DNA of 64,000 bases from Shinisaurus crocodilurus. Its lineage: Eukaryota; Chordata; Lepidosauria; Squamata; Shinisauridae. Positions 36,934 to 47,534 of this stretch are shown one piece after another. The stretch covers positions 141,982,564-142,046,563 of the forward strand of contig CM037880.1 in assembly GCA_021292165.1 (NCBI GenBank). The letters are read 5' to 3'. Numbering within the stretch: the stretch's first letter is position 1; each line of letters opens with the position of its first letter. The notes beneath the pieces are model-generated. The model was given only the letters and a program-made list of their open reading frames with translations. It did no database searches and was not told the origin of the DNA. The translations under genes were made by a program, and so were the position numbers.

Positions 36934-38480
36934 ACTGGGTTTGCATGACACGGTAAGCCACTGGTTATTAAGCCACGGCGGCTTAGCATGTCGTCTGAAC
37001 CTCGGATGGCTGGCTATGGCTTAGTTAGCCATGGCTACGAAGCCACACTTCATAGTCATGACTTTTTCTAGGGTTCATTTAAGCCACCGTGGCTTAGTGT
37101 GTTGTCCAAACCCAGACAACACACCAAGTCATGGTCAAGCCCTAAAACAAAAGAGCCCCTTGGCAAGAATGGCAGAATGGCATGCTGCTCTAGCCAAATG
37201 GCTAGTGGGCAACAGCCATTGCCAGCCACCCCCAAAGTGCCCAAGCTGCGGTTGGGGAGAGCTGTCAAAGGCTTCCCTCCCTCCCCACAGCCGCTGCAAG
37301 CCATTTTGGGCTTGCTGAGCCTTGTCTTTAAAAACAGCAACAACCCTTTTTTTTTTTTTAAAGATTGTGAAAGCTGCCGTTAAAGGTGACTTTCATGATC
37401 CTGTTTGGGGGCATCCTGTAGGTGCCCCCCCCCCCAGGATCCCCACGGTGCCCATGCCAAACTGGAACTTTGTAGCCCACTGCTAAGTATTTTTTGAATA
37501 TTTTTTTAAAAGGGGTGTGTATGGAAAGCACCCCTTGCAGCAGAATCTTCTTTGGGGGGAGGGCTCATGTCACTCTGGGCTGTCCTCACTTTCCCAAGTG
37601 TGGCTAACCCAGAGGCACAAGCCCCCCCCCAAACCCAAGATCCTGCCGGAAAGGGTGTTTTGGGGGACATCCCCTCAATCCCCCCTTCCAACCAGGTTCC
37701 CTGGGTTTTTTTGGGTGTGCTAGGAAGCCCCAACTGCGTGGGGGCACTGCCAGCACTTGGGGAGACATCTGGGGCAGCAGAACTCCTGCAAAGAAATGGG
37801 GGGATCACAATGCAGAAAGGGGGAAGCAGCCTCTTTCCATGCAGCACATTCTCCTGAGCCTTTGCAAGGAGCCGAGCTTTCAAGTTTGACAGCTCGACTC
37901 TGTGCAAAGGGGAGGGGGGTGGGGAGGTGCCTGCTCAATTTTGCCGGCAGAAACCCATCCTACCGAGTACCTACCTGTGGGTCCATGTTGTGCTAAAGAA
38001 ACCAGTCCCAGTAAATCTAAAGAGCCTGGTCTCCTTCGTGCAAATGACAGCTTTGGTTAAAAAAAACCAACCCCCCCCCCCACTGAGTGCTTCTGATCAC
38101 AGCCAGTATTGGACTTAAAAAATAGTGGGCAATCAGGGGCAGCCCCCAAGGTACTTATGGGCATCCTGGGGGGGGCATCTCCAGGATGCCCCCAAACAAG
38201 ATTGCAAAAGTTGCCTTTAATGGTAGCTTTCACTATCTTAAAAAATATATTAAAGTCAAGCCTCAGCCAGCGCTAAATGGCTCACCACAGCTCAGGGGAC
38301 ATCTCAGTGCTCCCGTAGCGTCTCCTGGGATACTGCAGGAGGACTGTGAGGGGGGAAAGGGGGGAGGAGGAGGGACCTGGCCCCCACTGTGCCTGATTGT
38401 CTGTCGGGCACAGGGGAATTTAAGCACAGTGTGTGGCTTAAATTCCCAAGGGGCTTAAAGTGTCATGCAAACCCGCCCAG
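36934..38480. mobile_element. Composite inverted-repeat DNA element
   Basis: The outer left end CTGGGTTTGCATGACACGGT is mirrored at the right end by GTGTCATGCAAACCCGCCCAG. The left 180 bp (36934-37117) is itself a palindrome-like MITE built from AGCCACGGCGGCTTAGCATG / AAGCCACCGTGGCTTAGTGT, shared with 16647-16791. A second mirrored pair, ATCCTGTTTGGGGGCATCCT (37398-37417) against AGGATGCCCCCAAACAAGAT (about 38183-38202), lies inside. No transposase was found. Flanking duplications do not match, so end definition is tentative. Confidence 0.6.
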
Positions 38481-38837
38481 TATGTCTTCCTGAAAAGAAT
38501 TGGGATGGTATCCTACCCCACTTTGAGCACTGAGTCCAGGTGTACAAAAACATCTACTCAGATTAAAAGATAAGCCCCATTAGAGTGTGCGTGCTTAAGT
38601 CAACATTTCCCCTACCTCCTCCCATCTATTCCTTGATGTTCCTTCCCTTTTTTCCTTTGCCACTTGCTACGCACCTCCCATTGACCGGTAGGAAATGCTT
38701 TTTATAGCCCAGTTTATAGAAAGTGCCTCTTCCAAGACATCTCTCCCATATCTGAATCCTCTCAATGTTTAGAGACTCTACTCCTCATTTCTTATCTGAA
38801 AGGAATGTTGGCACCTTCACAAACTCTTCCCTGCCTA

Positions 38838-38960
38838 CATTTATTTATTTATTATTTATTATTTGCATTTATTGATCGCCCATCTGGCCGGCAAACTGGC
38901 CACCCTGGGCGATGTACAGAAGATAAAACAGAATAAAATACATTAAAACATTTTTCTCCA
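38838..38960 (-). mobile_element. Truncated retroposon tail (GGCCAGATGGGCGAT family)
   Basis: On the minus strand it reads CTGTACATCGCCCAGGGTGG, CCAGTTTGCCGGCCAGATGG, GCGATCAATAAATGCAAATA and an AATAAATAAATAAA tail. It is the longer relative of the copies at 12904-12972 and 48458-48540. The 5' limit near 38960 is blurred by AT-rich sequence that continues to about 39120. Confidence 0.7.
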
Positions 38961-39149
38961 TTAAAATACATTAAAACAGTATAAAATTTTAAAATCTTAG
39001 CCCACCCCATATTCCCGCCTGAATAACCAAGTTTTTAATATGAAAATGATATTAAAATATTATTTTAATATTAAATAATAATATTTAATATTAAATATAA
39101 ATATTTGCTCCTTAAGAAATATGTTTTGAAAAGGAGGAAGAGAGGCATC

Positions 39150-39630
39150 TGTGGCGTAACCCCACAATTCAGTTCCCTGGTGTATGTCTGCTTTAGTGTA
39201 TTTAGTGAGTATAGAATGTTGAACTGAGTGGGTGTGGTTTGTGATGTCTTAGAAAGGGTGGAGGGAGGAGTATATAAGGAGAGTTGAGTGAGTGGAGTGT
39301 TGGTAGAGTGTGTTTGGAGTGTGGGGCGAGTTGGGAGTTGAGGAGTTAGGTTAGTTGGATTATTCTGTCTTTTCTGTCAGGAGTTTTGAGAGAAATCAGT
39401 GCTTGTTTGAAGAGTGAAAGTATTAGGAGTTATAGGGACTTAGGTTAATTGCAAAGTGTTTGGGGTAGGCAGGTTTAAAATTATTTTCTGGAACTAAGGT
39501 TTTGAGAATTAAAATAAACTTATTTTTATTTTGTTTGCTACCCAAATCCTGTTGGAGCGTGTGCAGTGTGTGTGTGGGTTGGGAGATTTATTATCCTGTC
39601 TGTGTGCTAGCAGACGCCTGAAATTCCACA
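39150..39630 (+). mobile_element. Candidate solo LTR with TATA box and poly(A) signal
   Basis: The segment runs from TGTGG to CCACA (perfect 5-bp inverted ends) over 481 bp. It contains TATATAAGG at 39271-39279 and AATAAA at 39513-39518, with a G/T-rich transcribed-looking part between them, as in an LTR on the plus strand. The flanking 5-mers do not match, so it may be rearranged or the 3' limit may differ. No coding region accompanies it. Confidence 0.5.
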
Positions 39631-40253
39631 CACAGATCTTCCAGATCTCACCTCCCCCCGCGCGCAGCGTGCAGCGTGTTGTGCCAGTTTAACCAGTCCA
39701 GTCTGCCCTGTTGTCAGACTGCTTCCAGCTTCCCCATTGCAGATTAATCCATGGAGTCAGGAAACATTCTGTAACACCACAGGTCTAATTCTACCTGTTC
39801 ATTCACTTAGCAAGTAAAGTTCTACAGAGTATACATTTCCTAGTTACAGTCCATGTGCAGAGTATAAATGCATAGCAAGCATTACATCCAGTGGAGTAAG
39901 TTGAGCTTCACTCCACCTCAGCAAAGACGTTACATTGTTGCAGTAACAAAGTCTAGCAAGAAGAACAAGAAGAAGAGAGAAAGCAGTCCAGCTTCTCTCT
40001 AAGATGGCTTCAGACAGAAAAACAAGTTAGCACGTCATCAGAACATACAAACCATGTGACTAGCTCATATTGTTTCCACAGTCTAGTTTCCCATGCGAAA
40101 ACACGAGATTCCAGAAAGACATAACAAACCTGTTTACCTCGCCATTCTGTCCCTTCCATGTGTAAACAATGTGCTACAGCTGGTAAAGTGATACATATCA
40201 CAACAATCCTACATGTCAGCTTGGTGCTATTAACCTGCATTACTTTTAAATCT

Positions 40254-40275
40254 ACACACACACACACACACACAC
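40254..40275 (+). repeat. (CA)n microsatellite
   Basis: A pure CA dinucleotide run of about 21 bp. Confidence 0.95.
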
Positions 40276-42315
40276 CTTTGTGCCCACAATATCATAAATT
40301 TAAAATAGATCCTTAATAACCAGTATTAATCTTTTCCCTCATTAGTAGGGGAAAGGTTTCATTTGACCCTCCCCTCAGGTTTTTAAGTGTTGATGCTTAG
40401 CCTGAGAAGGGTTTATGCGCCTGGTGCTAAAGTGTAAGGGACAGTGTTGTCGCAGCATCTACTCCAGAACAAAAGCACCGTGCTCATGCTACTTCCACAG
40501 GAGCCCAATCCTGTGGAAGCCTGCACGCATAGAGGTCTATGGTCCTCCCTTTTGCAGGTGTCCATGCTCAATGTGTAGACATCAGGGGCTGGGTTGGGGA
40601 AGCTGTGTGATGCTGGGGGCAGGGCCAGCAGTACGGTCCCTCTGTGTCCAACACATGGGACCCCTGTTGCATGAGTGAAGGGGGTTTGGAACTATGCATT
40701 ACAAGAAAGTCTACTTCTATCATGTTCTTCTTGTGAGCTTCTTGGGGCCAAACTACATGAGATCCAGGCATTCTGGTAGCCAATGTGATATTTTAGTTAG
40801 AGTGTTGGACTATCTAGCCACCTAACCTACCTCACAGGGTTGTTGAGAGAATAATATGGGGTGGGGGGAGCCGTTTATGCTGCCCTTGAACAGCTTAGAG
40901 GAATGATGAGATATACCTAGTTATAAATATCATGGTTTTAAAGAATAAATAGCATGACTTTAAAGAGAGAAAGAGAAAAGGCTATATTTCTGAAAGCCAG
41001 TTGATAGATAAAAGGTGTAATGAAACTTTTCAAAAAATCATCTGATAATTGTTTTGACTGTTTTATCAGCTTCAGAGGCCTGTTGTGCAACAGGGTCCAT
41101 TCCACCTAGCCATTTCCTTTTGCATAGCTGCCAAGGAGTTCCTGAAATTCTTCTTTGTGGTCTCTGTGCATCACACATATGGGCACTGCACCTATGTAGA
41201 GCTTGTTTCGGGAAGCCTGTAAAGGTGAGGATTTTAGGCTGGAACCCTCCCTCACTGTCCTACTGCGCATGTCCCCAGCGGGTTCCCGCCTATTCCCTCA
41301 GTTCCTCTTCAAACGCCTTTGTGGTTGCCATTAGAGGAGCTTCTCTGTGTCTTTTTTGATGACAAAACACTGAGGTTTCTTTTTAAGACTTTTTTTTCTT
41401 GTCCTTCTATCCTCTCTAGTATTTCATTCTTTATCCTTATACCTTTATTTGTTTTAATTTAATTTGTTTCTTCTCATGACTCCTTCTTTGTGAGGTGCCA
41501 GGAAGAAACGGATGGCCATGAAGGCCCCATTTAGGAAGTGCGCCTGGTGCAGGAGCAGTTGCCTCTGAGAGACAGACACTCATTGTGCCTGTTTGGCCTA
41601 GGTGAGCAGCACGTAGAGGATAGTGTCCCCACTATCAGGCTTTCACAAAACAGGCGAGGAGGAACCACTAAGACAGACTTTGCACAGTGCTCTGGAGAAA
41701 AGCCTTGGAGGCTGTTGATCAACCGAGAGCCACTACCACCATGTCGTCCTCATCTTCTCCAGCACTCCAAATAATCTCTGTCTTGCATCCGGGTCAGACC
41801 CTCTTGACAGGGAGAGACCCTCTGACTCCGGGAAGCTCATTGGCAATTAAAACTGCTAAGAAGCTGGCTAAGAAGGTATGCTCATCTAAGCCTGACCAAG
41901 AGCAGAAGAAGAAGAGGAAGGAGTCCAAAAAGACTCCCTCTCCTCCGAGACAGAAGCCATCGACTCCGATGGGACTGGAGCCACTGACTCCTATAATTCC
42001 ACCACTGATTTCAGAGGGGTGAGCACCGTCGGTACCAATAGCCTCGGTACCAATCTCTTTGGTCTCTGAAGGGGAGCTCTGTGATTCTCCCCCTCCCATC
42101 AACCTCAGGGACGAGCCTCACCACCGAGGGAGCCGCTTCGGTACCATTCCTCACCACTGCAAGAGCAACACCTTTCTCCTCGCACACAATGTCAGGAGGT
42201 ACACCGTAGGGAGGGAAGGAGAGCCCCCACTCACTTCCAGAGGCACGATATCGGTCACTGTTCTCCATTGTCCAACTGGGAGAAGAGGTTGGATTGATCG
42301 CTGCCAAGGCCTCAT

Positions 42316-42585
42316 AGGGATGTGCGCAGAGCTCGATCAGGGGGTGGAAGCAGGGCGAACTTGCCCCGCTCGACCCCCCCAGAGCTCTGCATGACTTACC
42401 TTTCCCCGGCTCAGCTCACGGCCTCATGAGACGAGCCGGGGAAAGGAAGTTCTGGGTCCCCAGCGCTACGTTATTTATGTAAAAAACAGGGGAAACTTCC
42501 TTAAAACGGCAGCGATTTGCAAAGTGGCGCTTTGTATTTTATGTTAAAAACAGCATAAAAAACGTTATATTCTACTCTGGACAAC
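42316..42585. mobile_element. TAGGGATGTGC-family MITE, one arm only
   Basis: The sequence TAGGGATGTGCGCAGAGCTC, then GGTCCCCAGCGCTACGTTAT, TTCCTTAAAACGGCAGCGAT, GGCGCTTTGTATTTTATGTT and AAAAACAGCATAAAA matches one arm of the full palindromic copy at 60104-60597. It ends near the palindrome centre (about 42585), where DIRS gag sequence resumes, so the second arm is lost or never copied. Confidence 0.8.
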
Positions 42586-43668
42586 TTCCAGCTGCCACCT
42601 CCTCCACCGAGGGAGTCAAGACCACACTGCCCGGTATCAACGGTAGTGAAGCCTTCGGCATTGGCCACTTCAGTACCAAGAGAAACAATGGCGTCTGAGC
42701 CTACAACCACTCAGCCTCCTTCAGCACCGAGGGTCAAGACAGCAGCCATCTCACGATCCCCAGGGGCCTCTTCCCCAGACGACTATCTCTCGGATTCACC
42801 TTCCATGTCCTCACCTGCATCATCCATCTCATCGCCCGATGCTGTGATGGGATCCAAGGACCTGGACTCACCTGATGACATGGGACACTTTTCTGAGCAG
42901 GTATGTTGGATGGTGGAATCCCTCAGCATCACAATCCAACAACAAGAAGAGAGAGTAAGGGACCCAGTATTCGATACTGTGTATTCAGAGGAGACGGTAC
43001 AGATCGCTATTCCTTTTCTCCTGATGCTGCTACAGACAGTGAAGGCAGCTTGGAAAAAATTGTTGTCAATGCCTCCAGCATCCAAAAGGCTTGACAGAAT
43101 ATACCAGGTGCAGGAGCAGGATGCAAAGTTCCTGTTCTCGTACCCACAACCGAACTCTGTTATAGTGGCGTCAGCTCAGGGCCGCTCCTGAAAGCAGCAC
43201 TCGGCACTGGTTGATAAAGAAGGCCGCCGTTTGGACTTCACTGGGTCAGCGGGCTTATTCATCAGCTGCTGTCAGACCGAAAGTTGCAAATTACCAGGCA
43301 ACCATGGCTCACTATCAGCTCTTCTTGTGGGAGAAGATTGGGGTCCTGTGTGATTACCTGCCAGACGATCGCAGAGAATTGGCCCACATCTTCCAAGCTG
43401 AGGGCATGAAGCTTTTCAGGTAACAGATCAACACTGCCTGGCACCAGACCAACTGCCACACAAAGGCTATCGTGGGTTCAACTGCCTTATGAAGGCATCC
43501 CTGGCTCCGCTCCGCCGGCTTAAATCAAGAGGTGTGCTCCCGCATCAATGACCTTCCCTTTGATGGTGAGAGGCTTTTCAACTCGAGGACTGACAAAGCA
43601 ATGGACTCAGTTCAAAAGCCCGAACAACGGCCAAAAAGATGGGACTTGGCCAGCATCCTTCTGCACCT

Positions 43669-44548
43669 GTATTTTTCGCTCCATAAGACGCACCGGACCG
43701 TAAAACGTACTTACCGTATGGTACCAAAATTATTTTTTTTTAAATCAGCTGTTCCGTGGGGAATCAGCTGAGAGGCGGGGCTTCCCCTGCCCCCAGAGTC
43801 CCCCTCGCCCAGGGAAGTTACTATTAAACTCACCGGGGAATCAGCTGAGGGGGGCTTCCCCCCCTGACCAGGAGTCTCCGCTATCGGCAGCAGAGGAAAG
43901 TAAATAACTAATAAATAATAAATTTAATTAAAAAAAATTTTTTAATCAGTTGTTCCGCGGGGAATCAGCTGAGAGGCGGGGGCTTCCCCCGCCCTGCCCA
44001 GGAGTCCTCCGCTCTTCCGGACCAGCAGAGGAAAGTAAAAATAATAATAATAATAATTTAAAAAAAATATATCAGCTGTTCCGCGGGGAATCAGCTGAGA
44101 GGCGGGGGCTTCCCCCGCCCTGCCCAGGAGTCCTCCGCTCTTCCGGACCAGCAGAGGAAAGTAAAATAATAATAATAATTTAAAACTTTTTTTTTAAATC
44201 AGCTGTTCCGTGGGGAATCAGCTGAGAGGCGGGGGCTTCCCCCGCCCTGCCCAGGAGTCCTCCGCTCTTCCGGACCAGCAGAGGAAAGTAAATAAATAAA
44301 TAAATAAATAAAAATTAATAATTAAAAAAAAATTTTTTTAATCAGTTGTTCCGCGGGGAATCAGCTGAGAGGCGGGGGCTTCCCCCACCCTGCCCAGGAG
44401 TCCTCCGCTCTTCCGGACCAGCAGAGGAAAGTAAAAAAAAAAAATTTTAAAACATTTTTTTTTTTACTATATTTGCTCCATAGGACGCACAGACATTTCC
44501 ACCTAGTTTTTTTGGGGGGGAAGTGCATCTTATTGAGCGAAAAATACG
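43669..44548. mobile_element. MITE (TATTTTTCGCTCCATAAGAC ends) with internal tandem repeats
   Basis: The left end GTATTTTTCGCTCCATAAGA CGCACC is mirrored at the right by GTGCATCTTATTGAGCGAAA AATACG. The flanks GCACCT (43663-43668) and GTACCT (44549-44554) differ by one base, giving a probable 6-bp or longer target duplication inside DIRS gag. The interior is made of about five copies of a roughly 125-140-bp unit: ATCAGCTGTTCCGCGGGGAA, TCAGCTGAGAGGCGGGGGCT, TCCCCCGCCCTGCCCAGGAG, TCCTCCGCTCTTCCGGACCA, GCAGAGGAAAGTA, then an A/T stretch. Confidence 0.85.
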
Positions 44549-44739
44549 GTACCTTTAAACAGCAGAAGTGGTATCATCAGAAGCCGCCGTTCCCTCCTCG
44601 CCAGCAAAGTTATCCTCCTCCTCGTGCTCAGCAGCCGCCACCACCGACATGTACGCACAACCAGCCTCGGTACCAGGGCTCCAGGAAGAGAGGGGACTAT
44701 TTTGGCAAGCGGCACCTTTGACTCTATAGAGATAGTCTC

Positions 44740-45566
44740 ACCACCCAAGGAGCACCTGATTACTCTGAACGAGTTTAAATCTCCAGGGCCTGACGAGCTG
44801 CATCCTAGAGTAATAAAGGAACTGGCAGAAGAACTCTCAAAACCACTGTCTATTATCTTTGAGTTTGCAGATAATACCAAATTATTTAGGGTAGTTTAAA
44901 CAAAAAGGAATTGTGAAGGCCTCCAGAAAGATCTCTCCATACTGGGAGAATGGGCATTCAAATGGCAAATACAGTTCAGTGTAAAAAAAGTGTAAAGTGA
45001 TGCACGTTGGGACGAAAAAATCCCACTTCCATGTATATGCTGGTGAGATCTGAGCTAGTGGTGACTGACCAAGAAAGAGATCTTGGGTTGTGGTGGACAG
45101 CTCGATAAAAATGTTGACCCAGTGTGTTGCTGCTGCAAAAAAGGCAAATTCCATGTTAGGCATAATTAGGGAAGGCAACAAAAATAAAACTGCCGGTATC
45201 ATACTGCTCTTATACAAATCTATTGTGCAACTGTACTTGGAATACTGTTTATAGTTCTGGTCATTGCACCTAAAAAGGGATATTGTAGAGTTGGGAAAAG
45301 TGCAGAAAAGGGCAACTAAGAATACAATCCTATGCATGTTTAGACATAAAAAGGTCCTAATATTCCCAGCATTCCCCAGCCAGCATGGTGTAAAACATTA
45401 TGCATAGTGTAGAGAAAGTGGACAGGGAGACATTTTTCTCCCTTTCTCATAATACTAGAACCTAGAGTCATCCCGTGAAGCTGATTGGTCAGAGATTCAG
45501 GACTGATTTAAGGAAAAATGTAGTGATGGCCACCAATTTTGATGACTTTACTAGTCCTGATGGCTA
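44740..45566 (+). mobile_element. CR1 LINE fragment, internally deleted
   Basis: Coding relics include KSPGPDELHPRVIKELAEEL SKPLSIIFE, then an abrupt jump to FADNTKLFRVV, showing that most of the RT palm is deleted. Degenerate downstream sequence follows (KKGYCRVGKSAEKGN-like, also present at 53.0 kb). It belongs to a different, older CR1 subfamily than the copy starting at 45805. It abuts the truncated DIRS A on the left and a SINE on the right. Confidence 0.8.
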
Positions 45567-45567
45567 T

Positions 45568-45804
45568 AGCCAGTGTGGCGTAGTGGTGAGAGTGTTGGAC
45601 TGGGACTCAAGAGATCCAGGTTCTAGTCCCCGCTCGGCCATGCAACTCACTGGGTGACTTTGGGCCAGTCACTGCCTCTCAGCCTAACCTACCTCACAGG
45701 GTTGTTGTGAGGATAAAATGGAGAGGAGGAGGACTATGTAAGCCACCTTGGGTTCCTTGCAGGAAAAAAGGCGGGGTATAAATATAATAAATAAATAAAT
45801 AAAT
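45568..45804 (+). mobile_element. tRNA-derived SINE (Sauria/Squam-like), nearly full length
   Basis: It opens with GCCAGTGTGGCGTAGTGGTG AGAGTG (A-box), then GGTTCTAGTCCCCGCTCGG (B-box), a body with GGGTGACTTTGGGCCAGTCA and CCTACCTCACAGGGTTGTTG, and a 3' end GGCGGGGTATAAATATAATA with AAATAAATAA repeats. It is a tRNA-derived reptile SINE whose 3' end is of LINE type. Other copies lie at 46518-46770, 57798-58040 and 61576-61710 (minus). Confidence 0.88.
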
Positions 45805-45821
45805 CATGGAGGACAGGTGAA

Positions 45822-46735
45822 GTGCCAGATGACTGGAGGAGGGCAAATGTTGTTCCCATCTTCAAAAAGGGCAAGAAGGAGGAACCTGGGAACTATAGGC
45901 CAGTCAGTCTGACATCAATTTGTCAGGATGGGAAAATTTTGGAGCAGATTATTAAAAAGTCAGTATGCAAGCACCTTGAAAACAATGCAGTGATTACTAG
46001 AAGCCAGCATGGATTTGTCAAGAACAAATCCTGTCAGACTAATCTGATCTCATTTTTTGATCGGGTAACCTCCCTTGTGGACTATGGGAATGCTGTGGAC
46101 ATAATATATCTGGACTTCAGCAAAGCTTTCGACAAAGTGCCTCATGATATCCTGATTAGCAAGCTAGCTAAAAGTGGGCTAGATGGAACAACTATCAGGT
46201 GGATCCACAGTTGGCTACAGAATCGGACTCAAAGAGTGCTTATCAGTGGTTCCTTCTCAAACTGGGGAGAGGTAACGAGCGGGGTACCACAGGGCTCGGT
46301 CCTGGGCCCAGTGCTCTTCAACATTTTTATTAATGACTTGGATGAGGAGGTGCAGGGAATGCTTATCAAATTTGCAGATGACACAAAGTTGGGTGGAACA
46401 GCTAATACTCTGGAAGACAGAAACAAAATTTAAAGAGATCTCGATAGGCTGGAGCGCTGGGCCGAAAACAACAGAATGAAATTTAATAGGGATAAATGCC
46501 AAGTGCTACACCTAGGCGTAGTGGTTAGAGTGTTGGACTGGGACTCGGGAGATCTGGGTTCTAGTCCCCGCTCGGCCATGAAACTCACTGGGTGACTTTG
46601 GGCCAGTCACTGCCTCTAAGCCTAACCTACCTCACAGGGTTGTTGTGAGGATAAAATGATGAGGAGGAGGAGGATTATGTAAGCCACCTTGGGTTGCTTG
46701 CAGGAAAAAAGGTGGGTTATGTATGTATGCATGTA

Positions 46736-46770
<35 letters not shown>

Positions 46771-47131
46771 ATGCAGAGTTACAGAATGGGGGACACTTGG
46801 CTCAACAATACTACAAGTGAGAAGGATCTTGGAATTGTTGTAGATCACAAACTGAATATGAGCCAGCAATGCGATGTGGCTGCAAAGAAGGCAAATGCTA
46901 TTTTGGGCTGCATTAATAGAAGTATAGCTTCCAAATTGCGAGAAGTGATAATTTCCCTTTACTTAGCATTGGTTAGGCCTCATCTTGAGTACTGCGTCCA
47001 GTTCTGGGCACCACACTTTAAGAAGGACGTAGACAAACTGGAGAGGGTGCAGAGGAGGGCAACAAGGATGATAAAGGGACTGGAAACAAGGCCCTATGAG
47101 GAGAGACTGAAAGAACTGGGCATGTTTAGCC
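45822..47131 (+). pseudogene. CR1 reverse transcriptase, interrupted
   Basis: The frame 45822-46433 encodes [60 protein letters not shown] (palm Asp), [20 protein letters not shown] and [12 protein letters not shown] (catalytic DD, with the usual YADD Tyr as Phe). A stop after NKI precedes [21 protein letters not shown]. The SINE then cuts the frame, which resumes at 46771 ([51 protein letters not shown]) up to the Copia insertion. It is inactive, though a relatively well-preserved CR1. Confidence 0.9.
46518..46770 (+). mobile_element. tRNA-derived SINE inside CR1, 5' truncated
   Basis: This is the same family as 45568-45804, beginning at GTAGTGGTTAGAGTGTTGGA. It lacks the first bases of the A-box and ends in a long AAATAAATAAAT tract (46735-46770). 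The host CR1 reading resumes exactly after the tail. Confidence 0.88.
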
Positions 47132-47493
47132 TGTCAGCAGGAGGAGGAAAATAAATTACCTCCAACGCAGCAGGTCCAGAAAGCAGAGGGTAGCAATGAG
47201 TGATTATATATATACAGTTTTATTGTAGAATAACAGAGTATATAATTGCAGTCTCCCTGTACAAAGGGAGCTTACCATACAGTAGTAGTAGCAGTTGTTT
47301 CTTATCCAAGGCACAGCAACACACAGTAGGAAGCTTGCAGCAACAGAGTAGCTACTGCAGCAACCTAGAGCACAGCTCAGCTGTCTTAAGTAGCAGCTAA
47401 ATGGTGCCTCACCCTGTTCACAGGTGCAGGCAGTTACATGCCTTCGCTGTGAGTCAAAACTTACCACGTGTGATGTTACACGAAATACTAACA
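47132..47493 (-). repeat. Copia 3' LTR
   Basis: It runs from TGTCAGCAGGAGGAGGAAAA to ACGAAATACTAACA (plus-strand view), 362 bp. Relative to the partner LTR it has CAATGAG extra at about 47191-47197 and AAGC-type differences near 47328-47336. Adjacent internal sequence at 47494-47510 gives a purine-rich minus-strand stretch (GAAAAGCAGGCGGA) suited as polypurine tract. Confidence 0.95.
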
Positions 47494-47534
47494 TCCGCCT
47501 GCTTTTCATGTACACATCACACCGGCAAAGTTTT

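Larger units (their letters stand above)
41518..44723 (+). pseudogene. DIRS A gag-like gene, broken by stops and two MITEs
   Basis: Frame-shifted pieces align in order with element B. They are an N-terminal Cys-rich part (KCAWC..., DRHSLCLFGLGEQHVEDS), a Ser/Pro-rich linker, MGHFSEQVCWMVESLSITI, DPVFDTVYSEETVQIAIPFL, FLFSYPQPNSVIV, VANYQATMAHYQLFLWEKIG, VLCDYLPDDRRELAHIFQAE, LPFDGERLF, and a Pro/Gln/Arg-rich tail with QQPPPPTCTHNQPRYQG and RKRGDYFGKRHL. Gag would coat the RNA. In DIRS elements it has no retroviral zinc knuckle of the usual kind. Multiple stops make it dead. Confidence 0.8.
41151..44735 (+). mobile_element. DIRS-type retrotransposon A, 3'-truncated
   Basis: It starts with the DIRS left terminus (ATTCTTCTTTGTGGTCTCTG TGCATCACACATATGGGC) and runs through an untranslated lead and a gag-like region to the GDYFGKRHL end of gag at about 44721. 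Everything after gag (RT, RNase H, recombinase, right end) is missing, replaced at about 44740 by CR1 sequence. Two MITEs interrupt it (42316-42585 and 43669-44548). It is related to but clearly diverged from element B at 55.6-61.5 kb. Confidence 0.85.

Noticed and set aside
40254..40275. Direct-repeat arrays considered as CRISPR
   Set aside because: They are dinucleotide microsatellites in a vertebrate intron; there is no repeat-spacer structure.
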